From Mageeibacillus sp. UBA5747 (GTDB lineage Bacteria > Bacillota > Clostridia > Saccharofermentanales > UBA5734), in the NCBI GenBank assembly GCA_002419145.1, contig DIFN01000010.1:1-20562 (forward strand): a DNA stretch of 20,562 nucleotides, in the 5' to 3' direction. The notes beneath the pieces are model-generated. The model searched no databases. It had not been told where the DNA came from and saw only the letters and a list, made by a program, of their open reading frames with translations. Shown piece by piece: positions 13,728-20,562 of this stretch (position 1 is its first letter; the number at the start of each line of letters is the position of its first letter). Both the position numbers and the translations under genes were made by a program.

Positions 13728-15131
13728 ATGAGCAAACAACAAATCGGCATGATCGGCCTCGGGGTTATGGGCAAAAACTTGGCCCTCAATATCGAAAACC
13801 ATGGGTTCCGTGTCGCTGTTTATGATACTTGGACCGACCGGATGGATGAATTTATCAACGGTTTGCAGGGTGAAAACATCATCGGCGCCAGGAGCATTGA
13901 GGAATTCGTCCGTTCTCTGGAAACACCGCGCCGGATTATGATGATGATCAAGGACGGCAAACCGGTCGATGACATGATCGACTCCCTCAAACCGTATCTC
14001 GACAAAGGAGACATCCTGATCGAAGGTGGCAATTCCTTCTTCAAGGACACCATACGCCGCAACCGCGAACTCGAGGCCGAAGGCTTCCGCTACATCGGTT
14101 CGGGTGTGTCTGGCGGTGAGGAAGGCGCCCGCAAGGGTCCGGCGCTGATGCCGGGCGGCCAGCCGGATGCCTACGAACTGATCGCCCCGATCTTCAACGC
14201 CATCGCCGCCAAGGTGGATGGCGAACCCTGCAGCACCTACATCGGCACAGATGGCGCCGGCCATTATGTCAAAATGGTCCACAATGGCATCGAATATGGC
14301 GACATGCAGCTGATTTCGGAGGCTTATTTTCTCCTAAAGGAAATCCTCGGCCTTTCCGCCGCCGAGCTGCACGAAGTCTTTTCAGACTGGAACAAGGGTG
14401 AACTTGACAGCTACCTGATTGAAATCACGGCCGATATCTTCACCAAAAAAGATCCGGAAACCGGCAAACCTGTCGTTGACATCATCATGGACGCAGCCGG
14501 CCAGAAAGGCACCGGTAAGTGGACGAGCCAGAACGCCCTCGACCTCGGTGTCGCAGCACCGACGATCGCCGAAGCTGTCTTTGCCCGCTGCATGTCCGCG
14601 CTGAAGCCAGAGCGTGTTGCTGCCAACAGCCAGATCCAGGGCCCGGGCGTGACGTTCAATGGTGACCGTTTCGCTTTCATTGAGGCGGTGCGCAAGGCCT
14701 TATATGCCAGCAAAATTTGCTCTTATGCTCAGGGCTTCTCCCTGATGAAGACGGCTTCCGAGGAATATGGCTGGGAACTCAAGCTCGGCAACATTGCCAT
14801 GATTTTTCGCGGCGGCTGCATCATCCGGGCCCAGTTCCTGAGTCAGATCAAAGATGCCTTTGCCGCTGATCCAGACCTAAAAAACCTGATGCTGGCACCC
14901 TATTTCAAGAACATCCTCGAACAGTACCAGGGCGCCTGGCGCGAGGTGGTCGCCACGGCGGCCATCAACGGTGTCGCCGTTCCGGCTTTCTCCAGTGCCT
15001 TATCCTACTTTGACAGCTATCGCACCGCGACCTTGCCCGCCAACTTGCTGCAAGCGCAGCGCGACTATTTCGGCGCCCATACCTACCAGCGCGTAGATAA
15101 AGAAGGCACGTTCCATACCCACTGGTTCTGA
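13728..15131 (+). CDS. gnd: 6-phosphogluconate dehydrogenase, decarboxylating
   Basis: A 467-residue enzyme matching the long-form 6PGDH over its full length. It has Rossmann GLGVMG at 10-15, EGGNSFFKDTIRR, the substrate loop GVSGGEEGARKGPALMPGG, and KMVHNGIEYGDMQLISEAY with catalytic Lys182 and Glu189. The helical domain contains GTGKWTSQNALDLGVAAPTI and FRGGCIIRAQFL, and the tail is typical (AQRDYFGAHTYQR, then HTHWF). It oxidises 6-phospho-D-gluconate to ribulose 5-phosphate and CO2, reducing NAD(P)+, in the cytoplasmic pentose phosphate pathway. CGGAGA at about 13716-13721 precedes ATG 13728. Downstream, 62 bases separate it from the LarA homologue, consistent with a shared transcript. 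Its presence among sugar-acid genes suggests gluconate-type compounds feed this pathway. Confidence 0.96.
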   Translation: MSKQQIGMIGLGVMGKNLALNIENHGFRVAVYDTWTDRMDEFINGLQGENIIGARSIEEFVRSLETPRRIMMMIKDGKPVDDMIDSLKPYLDKGDILIEGGNSFFKDTIRRNRELEAEGFRYIGSGVSGGEEGARKGPALMPGGQPDAYELIAPIFNAIAAKVDGEPCSTYIGTDGAGHYVKMVHNGIEYGDMQLISEAYFLLKEILGLSAAELHEVFSDWNKGELDSYLIEITADIFTKKDPETGKPVVDIIMDAAGQKGTGKWTSQNALDLGVAAPTIAEAVFARCMSALKPERVAANSQIQGPGVTFNGDRFAFIEAVRKALYASKICSYAQGFSLMKTASEEYGWELKLGNIAMIFRGGCIIRAQFLSQIKDAFAADPDLKNLMLAPYFKNILEQYQGAWREVVATAAINGVAVPAFSSALSYFDSYRTATLPANLLQAQRDYFGAHTYQRVDKEGTFHTHWF

Positions 15132-15193
15132 CCTTCTATGCGATTGCCTGATCCAAGGAATCGACCCAATTCGATTAAGAGAAGGTGACCTCC

Positions 15194-16468
15194 ATGGTCC
15201 ATGTATCGATCCGTGCCACTGACAAGCGCATCTCCGATGAACAGTTACTGGAAGCGCTGGCCAAGGCAATTGAAGGCCAGAATCTGAAAAAAATCCTGCT
15301 CTTGCCATCGGACATGACGCGGCTGCACTCCTATGCCGGAAAAATCACGGTGCGGTATTACCTCATGCTCAAGGCTACCTGCCAGGTCGACATCATGCCA
15401 GCCCTGGGTACTCACGATCCAATGAGCGAAGCTGAATGCCTCGAATACTTTGGCCCGGAAATACCTTATTCTGCATTCATCCCGCATCGCTGGAAAGACG
15501 ATATCGTCAAGATTGGCACCGTTCCGGCTGAATTTGTCCGTGAGGTGAGCGAAGGCCTGATCGACTATCCGATCGATGTCGAGGTGAATAATCGCCTGCT
15601 CGACACCAGCTATGACCTGATCATTTCGATTGGCCAAGTGGTGCCCCATGAGGTGGTTGGCATGGCTAATTACAGCAAGAACATCTTTGTCGGTTGTGGC
15701 GGGAAGACAACCATCGACCGGACACATTTTCTGGGTGCGGTCTATGGAATGGAACGTGTGATGGGCAAAGATTTTTCGCCGGTGCGCAAAGTCTTCGACT
15801 ATGCCGAAACTCATTTCATCAGGAACATGCCCCTGATGTACATTCTGACGGTCACGACAGTCGACGCGGGTGAGGTGAACCTCGAGGGTCTGTACATCGG
15901 CCGCGAACGCTTCCTGTTTGAAAAAGCCCTTGAGCAGAGCCAGCAGCGAAATTTAATTTTTATCAACCGTGCTCCCCAAAAAGTGGTCGTCTACTTGGAT
16001 GAGCGTGAGTTCAAGAGCACCTGGCTGGGCAACAAATCGGTTTACCGCACCCGGATGGCGATTGCCGATGAGGGCGAACTTTTAATTCTGGCTCCCGGTG
16101 TGCGCAAATTTGGCGAAGATGCAGGCATCGATGCCTTGATCCGTAAATATGGCTATGTCGGCCGACTGAAGATCCTCGAAGCCTACAAACAAAATGAGGA
16201 CCTGCAGAACAATTTGTCTGTAGCTGCTCATTTGATCCACGGCTCTTCCGATGGGCGATTCTCAATTACCTATGCTGTCGAGCATTTGACAAGAGCTGAA
16301 GTCGAAGGTGTCAACTTCAATTACATGCCGCTATCGGATACTCTGGCCCGTTACAATCCAGCCGAACTCAAGGATGGCTGGAATACGTTACCGGATGGTG
16401 AGGAGATTTTCTACATCTCAAACCCCGCCATCAATCTCTGGGTGGATAAGAAAAAATTCAAAGCCTGA
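15194..16468 (+). CDS. LarA-family nickel-pincer racemase/epimerase homologue
   Basis: A 424-residue protein of the lactate racemase (LarA, DUF2088) family, which isomerises alpha-hydroxy acids using the nickel-pincer nucleotide. Key positions align: SDMTR with Asp40 and Arg43, GTHDPMS with His74, PHEVVGMANYSKN with His152 and Lys162 (the 10-residue spacing of LarA His174/Lys184), then the GCGG stretch. These correspond to the catalytic His pair and the lysine that carries the cofactor. ATG 15194 is preceded by AAGGTGA at 15182-15188; a GTG at 15185 lies within that site. No larB, larC or larE is in the window, so cofactor synthesis must be elsewhere. Next to gnd and uxaC, a sugar acid such as gluconate is a more likely substrate than lactate; this is inference. 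Confidence 0.86.
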   Translation: MVHVSIRATDKRISDEQLLEALAKAIEGQNLKKILLLPSDMTRLHSYAGKITVRYYLMLKATCQVDIMPALGTHDPMSEAECLEYFGPEIPYSAFIPHRWKDDIVKIGTVPAEFVREVSEGLIDYPIDVEVNNRLLDTSYDLIISIGQVVPHEVVGMANYSKNIFVGCGGKTTIDRTHFLGAVYGMERVMGKDFSPVRKVFDYAETHFIRNMPLMYILTVTTVDAGEVNLEGLYIGRERFLFEKALEQSQQRNLIFINRAPQKVVVYLDEREFKSTWLGNKSVYRTRMAIADEGELLILAPGVRKFGEDAGIDALIRKYGYVGRLKILEAYKQNEDLQNNLSVAAHLIHGSSDGRFSITYAVEHLTRAEVEGVNFNYMPLSDTLARYNPAELKDGWNTLPDGEEIFYISNPAINLWVDKKKFKA

Positions 16469-16472
16469 AAGC

Positions 16473-17051
16473 CCGATTGCTGATGCCAAATCCCTCCAGA
16501 TGACCTACCGGGCAAAATTTTACAACAATGAAGTTGCCATGATCCCGATTGGCTCCTGGATGATCCCTGAAGTCAAAGACATCTCCAAATATCCACACAC
16601 CTTCCAGACCGTCTTTGCTCCATTGCCGATCTGGCCGGGCGATACCGCTCATCTTGGCCTGACCAACACTGCCAACCACTACTATTCCATCGCCTCGACC
16701 ACCAAGAACCGGCAGGCTGCCTATGACTTCCTGCGCTATTACACCACCGAAGGCATGAAGATCCGTGGGGTCAGTATGACCGCTGAGAAGGATGTTGACA
16801 AAATGGTCTATGTCGATCTGATGGTCGGTGCAGACAAGAGCCTGTACGATTATGACTCCCTGAAGGCTGTCATGACCAATCCAAACTGGAAAGACAATGT
16901 TGAATCGATTGCTCCGCCGTATGTTAGGGAAATTGAGACCATGGTTGGCGAAGAATCTGACAAGTTCCTGATGGGCCAGCAGGATCTGAACGCGACGATT
17001 GCCGCCATGATCAAGCGCGGCGACGAAATCATCGCAGCAAACGTCAAATAA
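16473..17051 (+). pseudogene. C-terminal remnant of an ABC sugar-binding protein
   Basis: Family 1 solute-binding-protein sequence begins abruptly 4 bases after the LarA-homologue stop: DAKSLQMTYRAKFYNN, then VAMIPIGSWMIPEV, PLPIWPGD, ANHYYSIASTTKNRQAAYDFL and GQQDLNATIAAMIKRGDE to a natural C-terminus. This is about 190 residues of a family normally over 400. Signal peptide, lipobox and N-lobe are absent, and no ribosome binding site precedes the first in-frame ATG (16500). The frame stays open backwards into the previous gene, but those residues are an out-of-phase shadow. No permease or ATPase genes follow. It is the scar of a deletion that removed a sugar ABC importer or its first half. 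Confidence 0.75.
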
Positions 17052-17061
17052 GGCTTCAGAT

Positions 17062-17078
17062 TTGACCACATGTGTCAA
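17062..17078. promoter_or_regulatory. Imperfect palindrome in the gap before the sugar isomerase gene
   Basis: TTGACCACA and TGTGTCAA are complementary apart from one extra C. A second short perfect palindrome, AGGCATGCCT, lies at 17186-17195. Either could be an operator for the downstream pair. No convincing promoter hexamers were found in 17052-17245. Confidence 0.2.
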
Positions 17079-17245
17079 CAGATCTCAGGGGTTGCCTGGT
17101 CCAGACCTTAACAGAGGGATTTGGCCCGGCAGCCCTTATCCTTTAACTTAGAGCAATTATTACCATGTTTTGGGCAACAACAGAAAGGCATGCCTGTATG
17201 GCCAGAGTCAAAATAAATGTATGAATCACAAACGAGGTGCTTACA

Positions 17246-18127
17246 ATGTCAATCCTGCTTTCTGCTTTTGCCGATGAAGCTGCTCAAGATCTCGAAGGTC
17301 AGATTTCAGCCCTTTTAACCAACCAAGTACCGGGGATTGAACTGCGCACCGTTGACTCAGTCAACGTGGCGGATTTCGATTCAACCATGACCGCCCGCGT
17401 CAGGACCGCCCTCGAACAGGCGTCACTCAAGGTCCATTGCCTGGCTACACCCCTGGGCAAAGTCCAGATTGACAACCCTCTGGCCCCGGAACTGGAACGC
17501 TTGAAGCGTCTGAGTCAGACGGCCCATGCCCTGGACTGTCAATGCCTGAGGATCTTCAGCTTCTACGTCCCTGCTGGTCGTGCAGCTGAGTATCGGGATG
17601 AAGTCATGCTGCGCCTGGAGCGCCTGATCGAAGTTGCAGTTGCCGAAGATGTCCGATTGTTCCACGAAAATGAAAAAGACATTTATGGGGATGTTCTCGA
17701 ACGTTGTGTCGACATTCACCAGACTTTTCTGAGCAAGCTGGGGGCGATTCTGGACCCGGCTAATTATGTCCAGGTCGGAAGCGACCCCCTCCAAGCGTTC
17801 GCAGCTCTGGATCCTTGGATCGAATACCTGCACATCAAGGATTGCCGCCGCTCCGATGGTCACATCGTTGCTGCCGGACAAGGAGATGGTCAGATCGCCG
17901 AGATCCTGAGACTGTATCTGGCTAAGCCGGACCGGCATTCAATCGCCATCGAACCGCATTTGTTTGAGTTTGCCAGTTTGAAAACATTGGAAAAGCACAT
18001 GTCTGGTAACCCGGGAAGCGGCCAGGAGGTTGGTGTTGGTGGCGATTATCCAGATGCATGGACAGCTTTTGCCGCCGGTATTTCTGCTATCCGCACCCTC
18101 GCTGCCCAGCAAAGCCGGATCATCTGA
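17246..18127 (+). CDS. Sugar phosphate isomerase/epimerase-like TIM-barrel protein
   Basis: A 293-residue protein of the xylose-isomerase-like TIM-barrel superfamily (AP_endonuc_2). It opens MSILLSAFADEAAQDLEGQI, and later strands carry probable metal ligands: LFHENEKDIYGD (Glu), GAILDPANYVQVG (Asp), YLHIKDCRR (His) and SIAIEPHL (Glu). Such enzymes isomerise or epimerise sugars, keto-sugars and inosose-type compounds, and some take part in beta-elimination of 3-keto-glycosides. Start ATG 17246 has GAGGTG at 17234-17239; a GTG inside that site at 17237 is rejected. The gene is followed after 52 bases by a Gfo/Idh dehydrogenase, a very common pairing in which one enzyme oxidises and the other isomerises or dehydrates the product. 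There is no signal peptide. The exact reaction is not assigned. Confidence 0.8.
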   Translation: MSILLSAFADEAAQDLEGQISALLTNQVPGIELRTVDSVNVADFDSTMTARVRTALEQASLKVHCLATPLGKVQIDNPLAPELERLKRLSQTAHALDCQCLRIFSFYVPAGRAAEYRDEVMLRLERLIEVAVAEDVRLFHENEKDIYGDVLERCVDIHQTFLSKLGAILDPANYVQVGSDPLQAFAALDPWIEYLHIKDCRRSDGHIVAAGQGDGQIAEILRLYLAKPDRHSIAIEPHLFEFASLKTLEKHMSGNPGSGQEVGVGGDYPDAWTAFAAGISAIRTLAAQQSRII

Positions 18128-18138
18128 AGATCTAACAA

Positions 18139-18178
18139 GCAGAACCAGGAGATCTATCGCAGAACCAGGAGATCTATC
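18139..18178 (+). repeat. 20-bp exact tandem duplication containing the ribosome binding site
   Basis: The unit GCAGAACCAGGAGATCTATC occurs at 18139-18158 and again at 18159-18178, so the AGGAGA Shine-Dalgarno is present twice (18147-18152 and 18167-18172). The second copy is 7 bases from the ATG at 18180. It lies in the gap between the isomerase and dehydrogenase genes. Confidence 0.9.
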
Positions 18179-18179
18179 G

Positions 18180-19268
18180 ATGAAAACTAAACAGAACCAG
18201 CCCATTCGTGTGGCTTTTGCCGGCTGTGGGACCATAGCCCCGCTGCACCTCATTGGACTTCTAGCCCAAAGTGAAATCGTTCAATTGGTTGGTCTGGCGG
18301 ATCCTGATCTGGTTGCGGCAAAGTCCCTGGCCAGGCAGTCTGCTGAATTGTCCGGCCAGAGTGAGCCGGACGTCTTCACGACGCTGGATGAGCTACTTGC
18401 GACAACTCAACCCGATGTTGTCCATATCCTGACCCCGCATCACACCCATGTTGATCTGGCATGCCAGGCATTGCAGGCAAACTGCCATGTGTTGCTGGAA
18501 AAGCCGGCTGCTACCCGAAAATCCGATCTGGAAGTTCTAGCAAATGCGATTCAGCAATCTGGCCGGCAACTCGGCATCTGCCTGCAAAACCGGTACAATT
18601 TTGCGTCCCGCGAAGCACACATGCTCCTGACAGCAAAGACATTTGGCCCTGTTCTGGCGGCACGCAGTTTTCTCACCTGGTGGCGGGATGACCAATACTA
18701 CCTGCAAAGTCCCTGGAGGGGGCGCTGGGCGACCGAAGGCGGTGGCCTTCTGATCAACCAGGCCATCCACACCCTGGACCTGCTGCTCTGGCTCGTCGAT
18801 GACCCGGTCGTTTCAGTCAAAGGCCATCTGCATACGGACCATCTGGAACAGGTGATCGAAGTCGAAGATACCGCCAGCCTGCTGCTTTGCTTTGAAAAGG
18901 GTGCCACCGGTGTGTTCTATGCCACCAATGCCTACCCTGCCAGCTCGGATCCATTTTTAGAAATTGTCTGTGAGCGAGCCATCCTGCGTCTGGAAGGTTC
19001 GGATCGCCTGACCGTCCTGGACCGATCAGGCAATCTGCTTGAGGATTTCCCCCAGATTGCCAAAGCGGGGGAAGATGCCGTTTCTGAAGCGGTGGATCGT
19101 TTCATACCCGCCGGCAAATCCTACTGGGGCAAAAGTCATGCCCTGCTGATCGCTGATTTCTACCAGAAAATCCGCCAGGAACAACCCTTCGCGATCGACC
19201 TGACTGAAGGACGCAGAGCGCTGGACCTTCTGTTTGACTTGTATGATGCCAACCGTAAAAGGCAGTAA
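18180..19268 (+). CDS. Gfo/Idh/MocA-family oxidoreductase
   Basis: A 362-residue NAD(P)-dependent sugar dehydrogenase. Rossmann motif GCGTIA at 15-20, DVVHILTPHHTH at about 79-90, and LEKPAAT with lysine 108. The C-terminal domain holds TWWRDDQYYLQSPWRGRW and GGGLLINQAIHTLD, with histidine 197 in the catalytic position. This WWR-D--Y----WRG-W--EGGG pattern marks a branch common in Bacillota sugar clusters, distinct from both other Gfo/Idh proteins of this window. ATG 18180 follows a duplicated AGGAGA site; the longer frame from 18030 lies inside the upstream gene. It is probably co-transcribed with the TIM-barrel isomerase. The substrate is unknown; oxidation of a hexose, hexoside or cyclitol to a keto product is likely. 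Confidence 0.86.
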   Translation: MKTKQNQPIRVAFAGCGTIAPLHLIGLLAQSEIVQLVGLADPDLVAAKSLARQSAELSGQSEPDVFTTLDELLATTQPDVVHILTPHHTHVDLACQALQANCHVLLEKPAATRKSDLEVLANAIQQSGRQLGICLQNRYNFASREAHMLLTAKTFGPVLAARSFLTWWRDDQYYLQSPWRGRWATEGGGLLINQAIHTLDLLLWLVDDPVVSVKGHLHTDHLEQVIEVEDTASLLLCFEKGATGVFYATNAYPASSDPFLEIVCERAILRLEGSDRLTVLDRSGNLLEDFPQIAKAGEDAVSEAVDRFIPAGKSYWGKSHALLIADFYQKIRQEQPFAIDLTEGRRALDLLFDLYDANRKRQ

Positions 19269-19293
19269 CCTGAGCCTTTTTGAGGTCGGATGC

Positions 19294-19330
19294 AACCAGC
19301 AAGTTTTGCAAGCTAACCAGCAAGTTTGCA
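19294..19330 (+). promoter_or_regulatory. Pair of direct repeats with 21-bp period, AraC-type operator candidate
   Basis: AACCAGCAAGTTTTGCA (19294-19310) and AACCAGCAAGTTTGCA (19315-19330) are separated by AGCT, giving a 21-bp period, two helical turns. The spacing equals that of araI1/araI2. The region is also bounded by the inverted octamers GGATGCAA (19288) and TTGCATCC (19326). It lies directly upstream of the probable uxaC promoter. Confidence 0.55.
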
Positions 19331-19360
19331 TCCCAAGGAGCCCTGCCAGCCATTGATAAT
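19331..19360 (+). promoter_or_regulatory. Probable activator-dependent promoter of uxaC
   Basis: GATAAT (19355-19360) is five of six to the -10 consensus. The -35 position (about 19331-19336, TCCCAA) is poor and directly abuts the direct repeats, as expected for a promoter that needs an activator. The start site would be near 19367, about 35 bases before the ATG. Confidence 0.4.
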
Positions 19361-19401
19361 AAACACATAGATCCGTTGATGTTTGAACCAGGAGGATTTC
19401 C

Positions 19402-20562
19402 ATGCTTTCACCAGAGATGTTGCTGACTACGCCCTCAGCTCGCCGTTTGTACCATCGTTACGCAGAACATGCACCGGTATTTGATTACCACTGCCACCTG
19501 TCGGCCAGAGAAATCCTGGAAGACAAAGAGTTTTCCGATATCAGCGACCTGTGGCTGAAGCATGATCACTACAAGTGGCGTGCCATGCGGTTCGCTGGGG
19601 TTGAAGAACGTCTGATCACAGGTGAAGCGTCGGCACAGGAAAAATTCCGCGCCTTTGCTCATACTGTAGCCCGCCTCGTCGGGAGTCCGCTGTACCACTG
19701 GGTTGGCCTTGAGCTGAAGACCTATTTCGGGATCACCGACCAGCTGAGTGAAGCAACGGCTGATCAGATCTATGAGACCTGCAATCGCCAGATCAGGGAA
19801 CGGCACCTGCGTCCTTCTGACTTAATCCACCAGTCCAACGTGCGCCTGATTGGAACCACCGATGATCCGACCGACACACTGGAAAGTCATCTCGAACTGG
19901 CGCGGTTGCCTGACAGTATCTGCAAAGTCGTGCCGACTTTCCGTCCGGACCGGATTCTGAACATCCATATGCCTGACTACTTGGACTACCTCGGGTTGCT
20001 TTCCGAACGGGCCGGCATGTCTGGCATCACAGACTATGCAGCGCTGCTCGCTGCCATCGGCAACCGTGTGAGCTTTTTCAACGAAGCTGGCTGCCTGATG
20101 TCTGATCATTCGCTGGAAAAACTGGACTTACCGCAGTCGAGCAGAGAAGAGGCTGCTGCTGTACTGAAGGCCCGCCTGTCCGGGGCTACCCTGAATCCAG
20201 CCCAGATTGCAGCTTTCCGCAGCCAGACTCTGACCGAACTGGCCAAGTTCTACCATGAACATGATTGGGTCATGCAATTGCACATCGGCGCGCTACGCAA
20301 CAACAACCCGGTCAAATTCCAGAGTCTGGGGGCAGACGCCGGGTTTGACATCATGAATGACTTCCCGATTGCCGAGCCACTCGCCCAGTTCATGGCCCGC
20401 CTGGAGGTCCAGGGTAACTTGCCGGCGACCATTCTTTACTCACTAAACAGCAAAGATAACCTGGTACTCTCCACGTTGCCGCACTGCTTTGCTGATGGCA
20501 AAATACCCGGCAAGGTCCAGTTTGGCTCAGCCTGGTGGTTTAATGATACGAAAGACGGCATG
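19402..20562 (+). CDS. uxaC: Uronate isomerase (glucuronate isomerase), 3' end outside the window
   Basis: The open frame of 387 codons runs off the right edge; full-length UxaC is about 465-470 residues, so roughly the last 80 are missing. It is an amidohydrolase-superfamily TIM barrel: FDYHCHLSAREI at about 28-39 gives the first metal histidines, followed by DLWLKHDHYKWRAMR, LIGTTDDPTDTLESH, MQLHIGALRNNN and TILYSLNSKDN, all diagnostic of UxaC. It converts D-glucuronate to D-fructuronate and D-galacturonate to D-tagaturonate, the first cytoplasmic step of hexuronate breakdown. AGGAGGA at 19390-19396 supports ATG 19402. An AraC-type repeat pair and a -10 box lie upstream, so it may start its own transcript. 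Mannonate/altronate dehydratase or uxuA/uxaB genes would be expected downstream. Confidence 0.96.
   Translation, partial: MLSPEMLLTTPSARRLYHRYAEHAPVFDYHCHLSAREILEDKEFSDISDLWLKHDHYKWRAMRFAGVEERLITGEASAQEKFRAFAHTVARLVGSPLYHWVGLELKTYFGITDQLSEATADQIYETCNRQIRERHLRPSDLIHQSNVRLIGTTDDPTDTLESHLELARLPDSICKVVPTFRPDRILNIHMPDYLDYLGLLSERAGMSGITDYAALLAAIGNRVSFFNEAGCLMSDHSLEKLDLPQSSREEAAAVLKARLSGATLNPAQIAAFRSQTLTELAKFYHEHDWVMQLHIGALRNNNPVKFQSLGADAGFDIMNDFPIAEPLAQFMARLEVQGNLPATILYSLNSKDNLVLSTLPHCFADGKIPGKVQFGSAWWFNDTKDGM

Noticed and set aside
15159..15176. Short inverted repeat AATCGA/TCGATT before the LarA homologue
   Set aside because: Only 6 bp with a 6-base loop and no U-tract; expected by chance at this length.
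16308..16472. N-terminal part of the frame that contains the binding-protein remnant
   Set aside because: These codons are an out-of-phase reading of the LarA-homologue gene; only the part after 16473 matches the binding-protein family.

Overview
The window reads as chromosomal DNA of an anaerobic, probably Gram-positive (Bacillota/Clostridia-like) bacterium. The grounds are strong Shine-Dalgarno sites before nearly every gene, lipoprotein-type exporter subunits with no outer-membrane partner, an Orange-protein/MinD-type Fe-S ATPase cluster typical of strict anaerobes, and a UxaC/Gnd/Gfo-Idh sugar-acid gene set. The taxonomic call is inference. UGA is a normal stop here. I see no rRNA, tRNA, CRISPR array, transposase or phage gene.

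Region 1 (1-4864, plus strand) is a compact metal-cofactor cluster. At the left edge are two degraded gene tails. Then a good sigma-A-type promoter inside an AT-rich inverted repeat leads into an Orange-protein/NifX-like small protein, two tandem MinD-family ATPases each carrying two inserted 4Fe-4S motifs, a UPF0251/DUF134 regulator with an internal deletion, a broken metallo-beta-lactamase-fold gene, and a Mrp ATPase fused to a second NifX-like (ORP) domain. The set resembles the orp genes known from Desulfovibrio (ORP, two MinD/ferredoxin ATPases, MrpORP). Several members have lost internal pieces while keeping both ends.

Region 2 (4948-8899, plus strand) is a MacAB-type ABC export system: membrane-fusion lipoprotein, FtsX-like permease, a small lipoprotein, then the ATPase. 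A hairpin at 8990-9025 separates it from the convergent gene.

Region 3 (9060-20562) is carbohydrate and sugar-acid metabolism. An inositol-dehydrogenase-like gene on the minus strand diverges from a 72-residue small protein and a second Gfo/Idh oxidoreductase. These are followed by a cytoplasmic GH3 glycosidase, 6-phosphogluconate dehydrogenase (gnd), a LarA-family nickel-dependent racemase/epimerase homologue, the C-terminal remnant of a sugar-binding protein, a TIM-barrel sugar isomerase, a third Gfo/Idh oxidoreductase, and uronate isomerase (uxaC), which runs off the right end. Together they suggest uptake and intracellular hydrolysis of a glycoside, oxidation/epimerisation of sugars or sugar acids, and entry via the uronate and pentose-phosphate routes. 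The substrate cannot be read from the sequence.

Notable non-coding signals are a perfect 15-bp inverted repeat with a 3-bp centre beside an extended -10 promoter (10221-10266), an AraC-like pair of 16-17 bp direct repeats with 21-bp period upstream of uxaC, a 20-bp tandem duplication that doubles a ribosome binding site, and an internal Shine-Dalgarno/GTG inside the mrp-ORP fusion.
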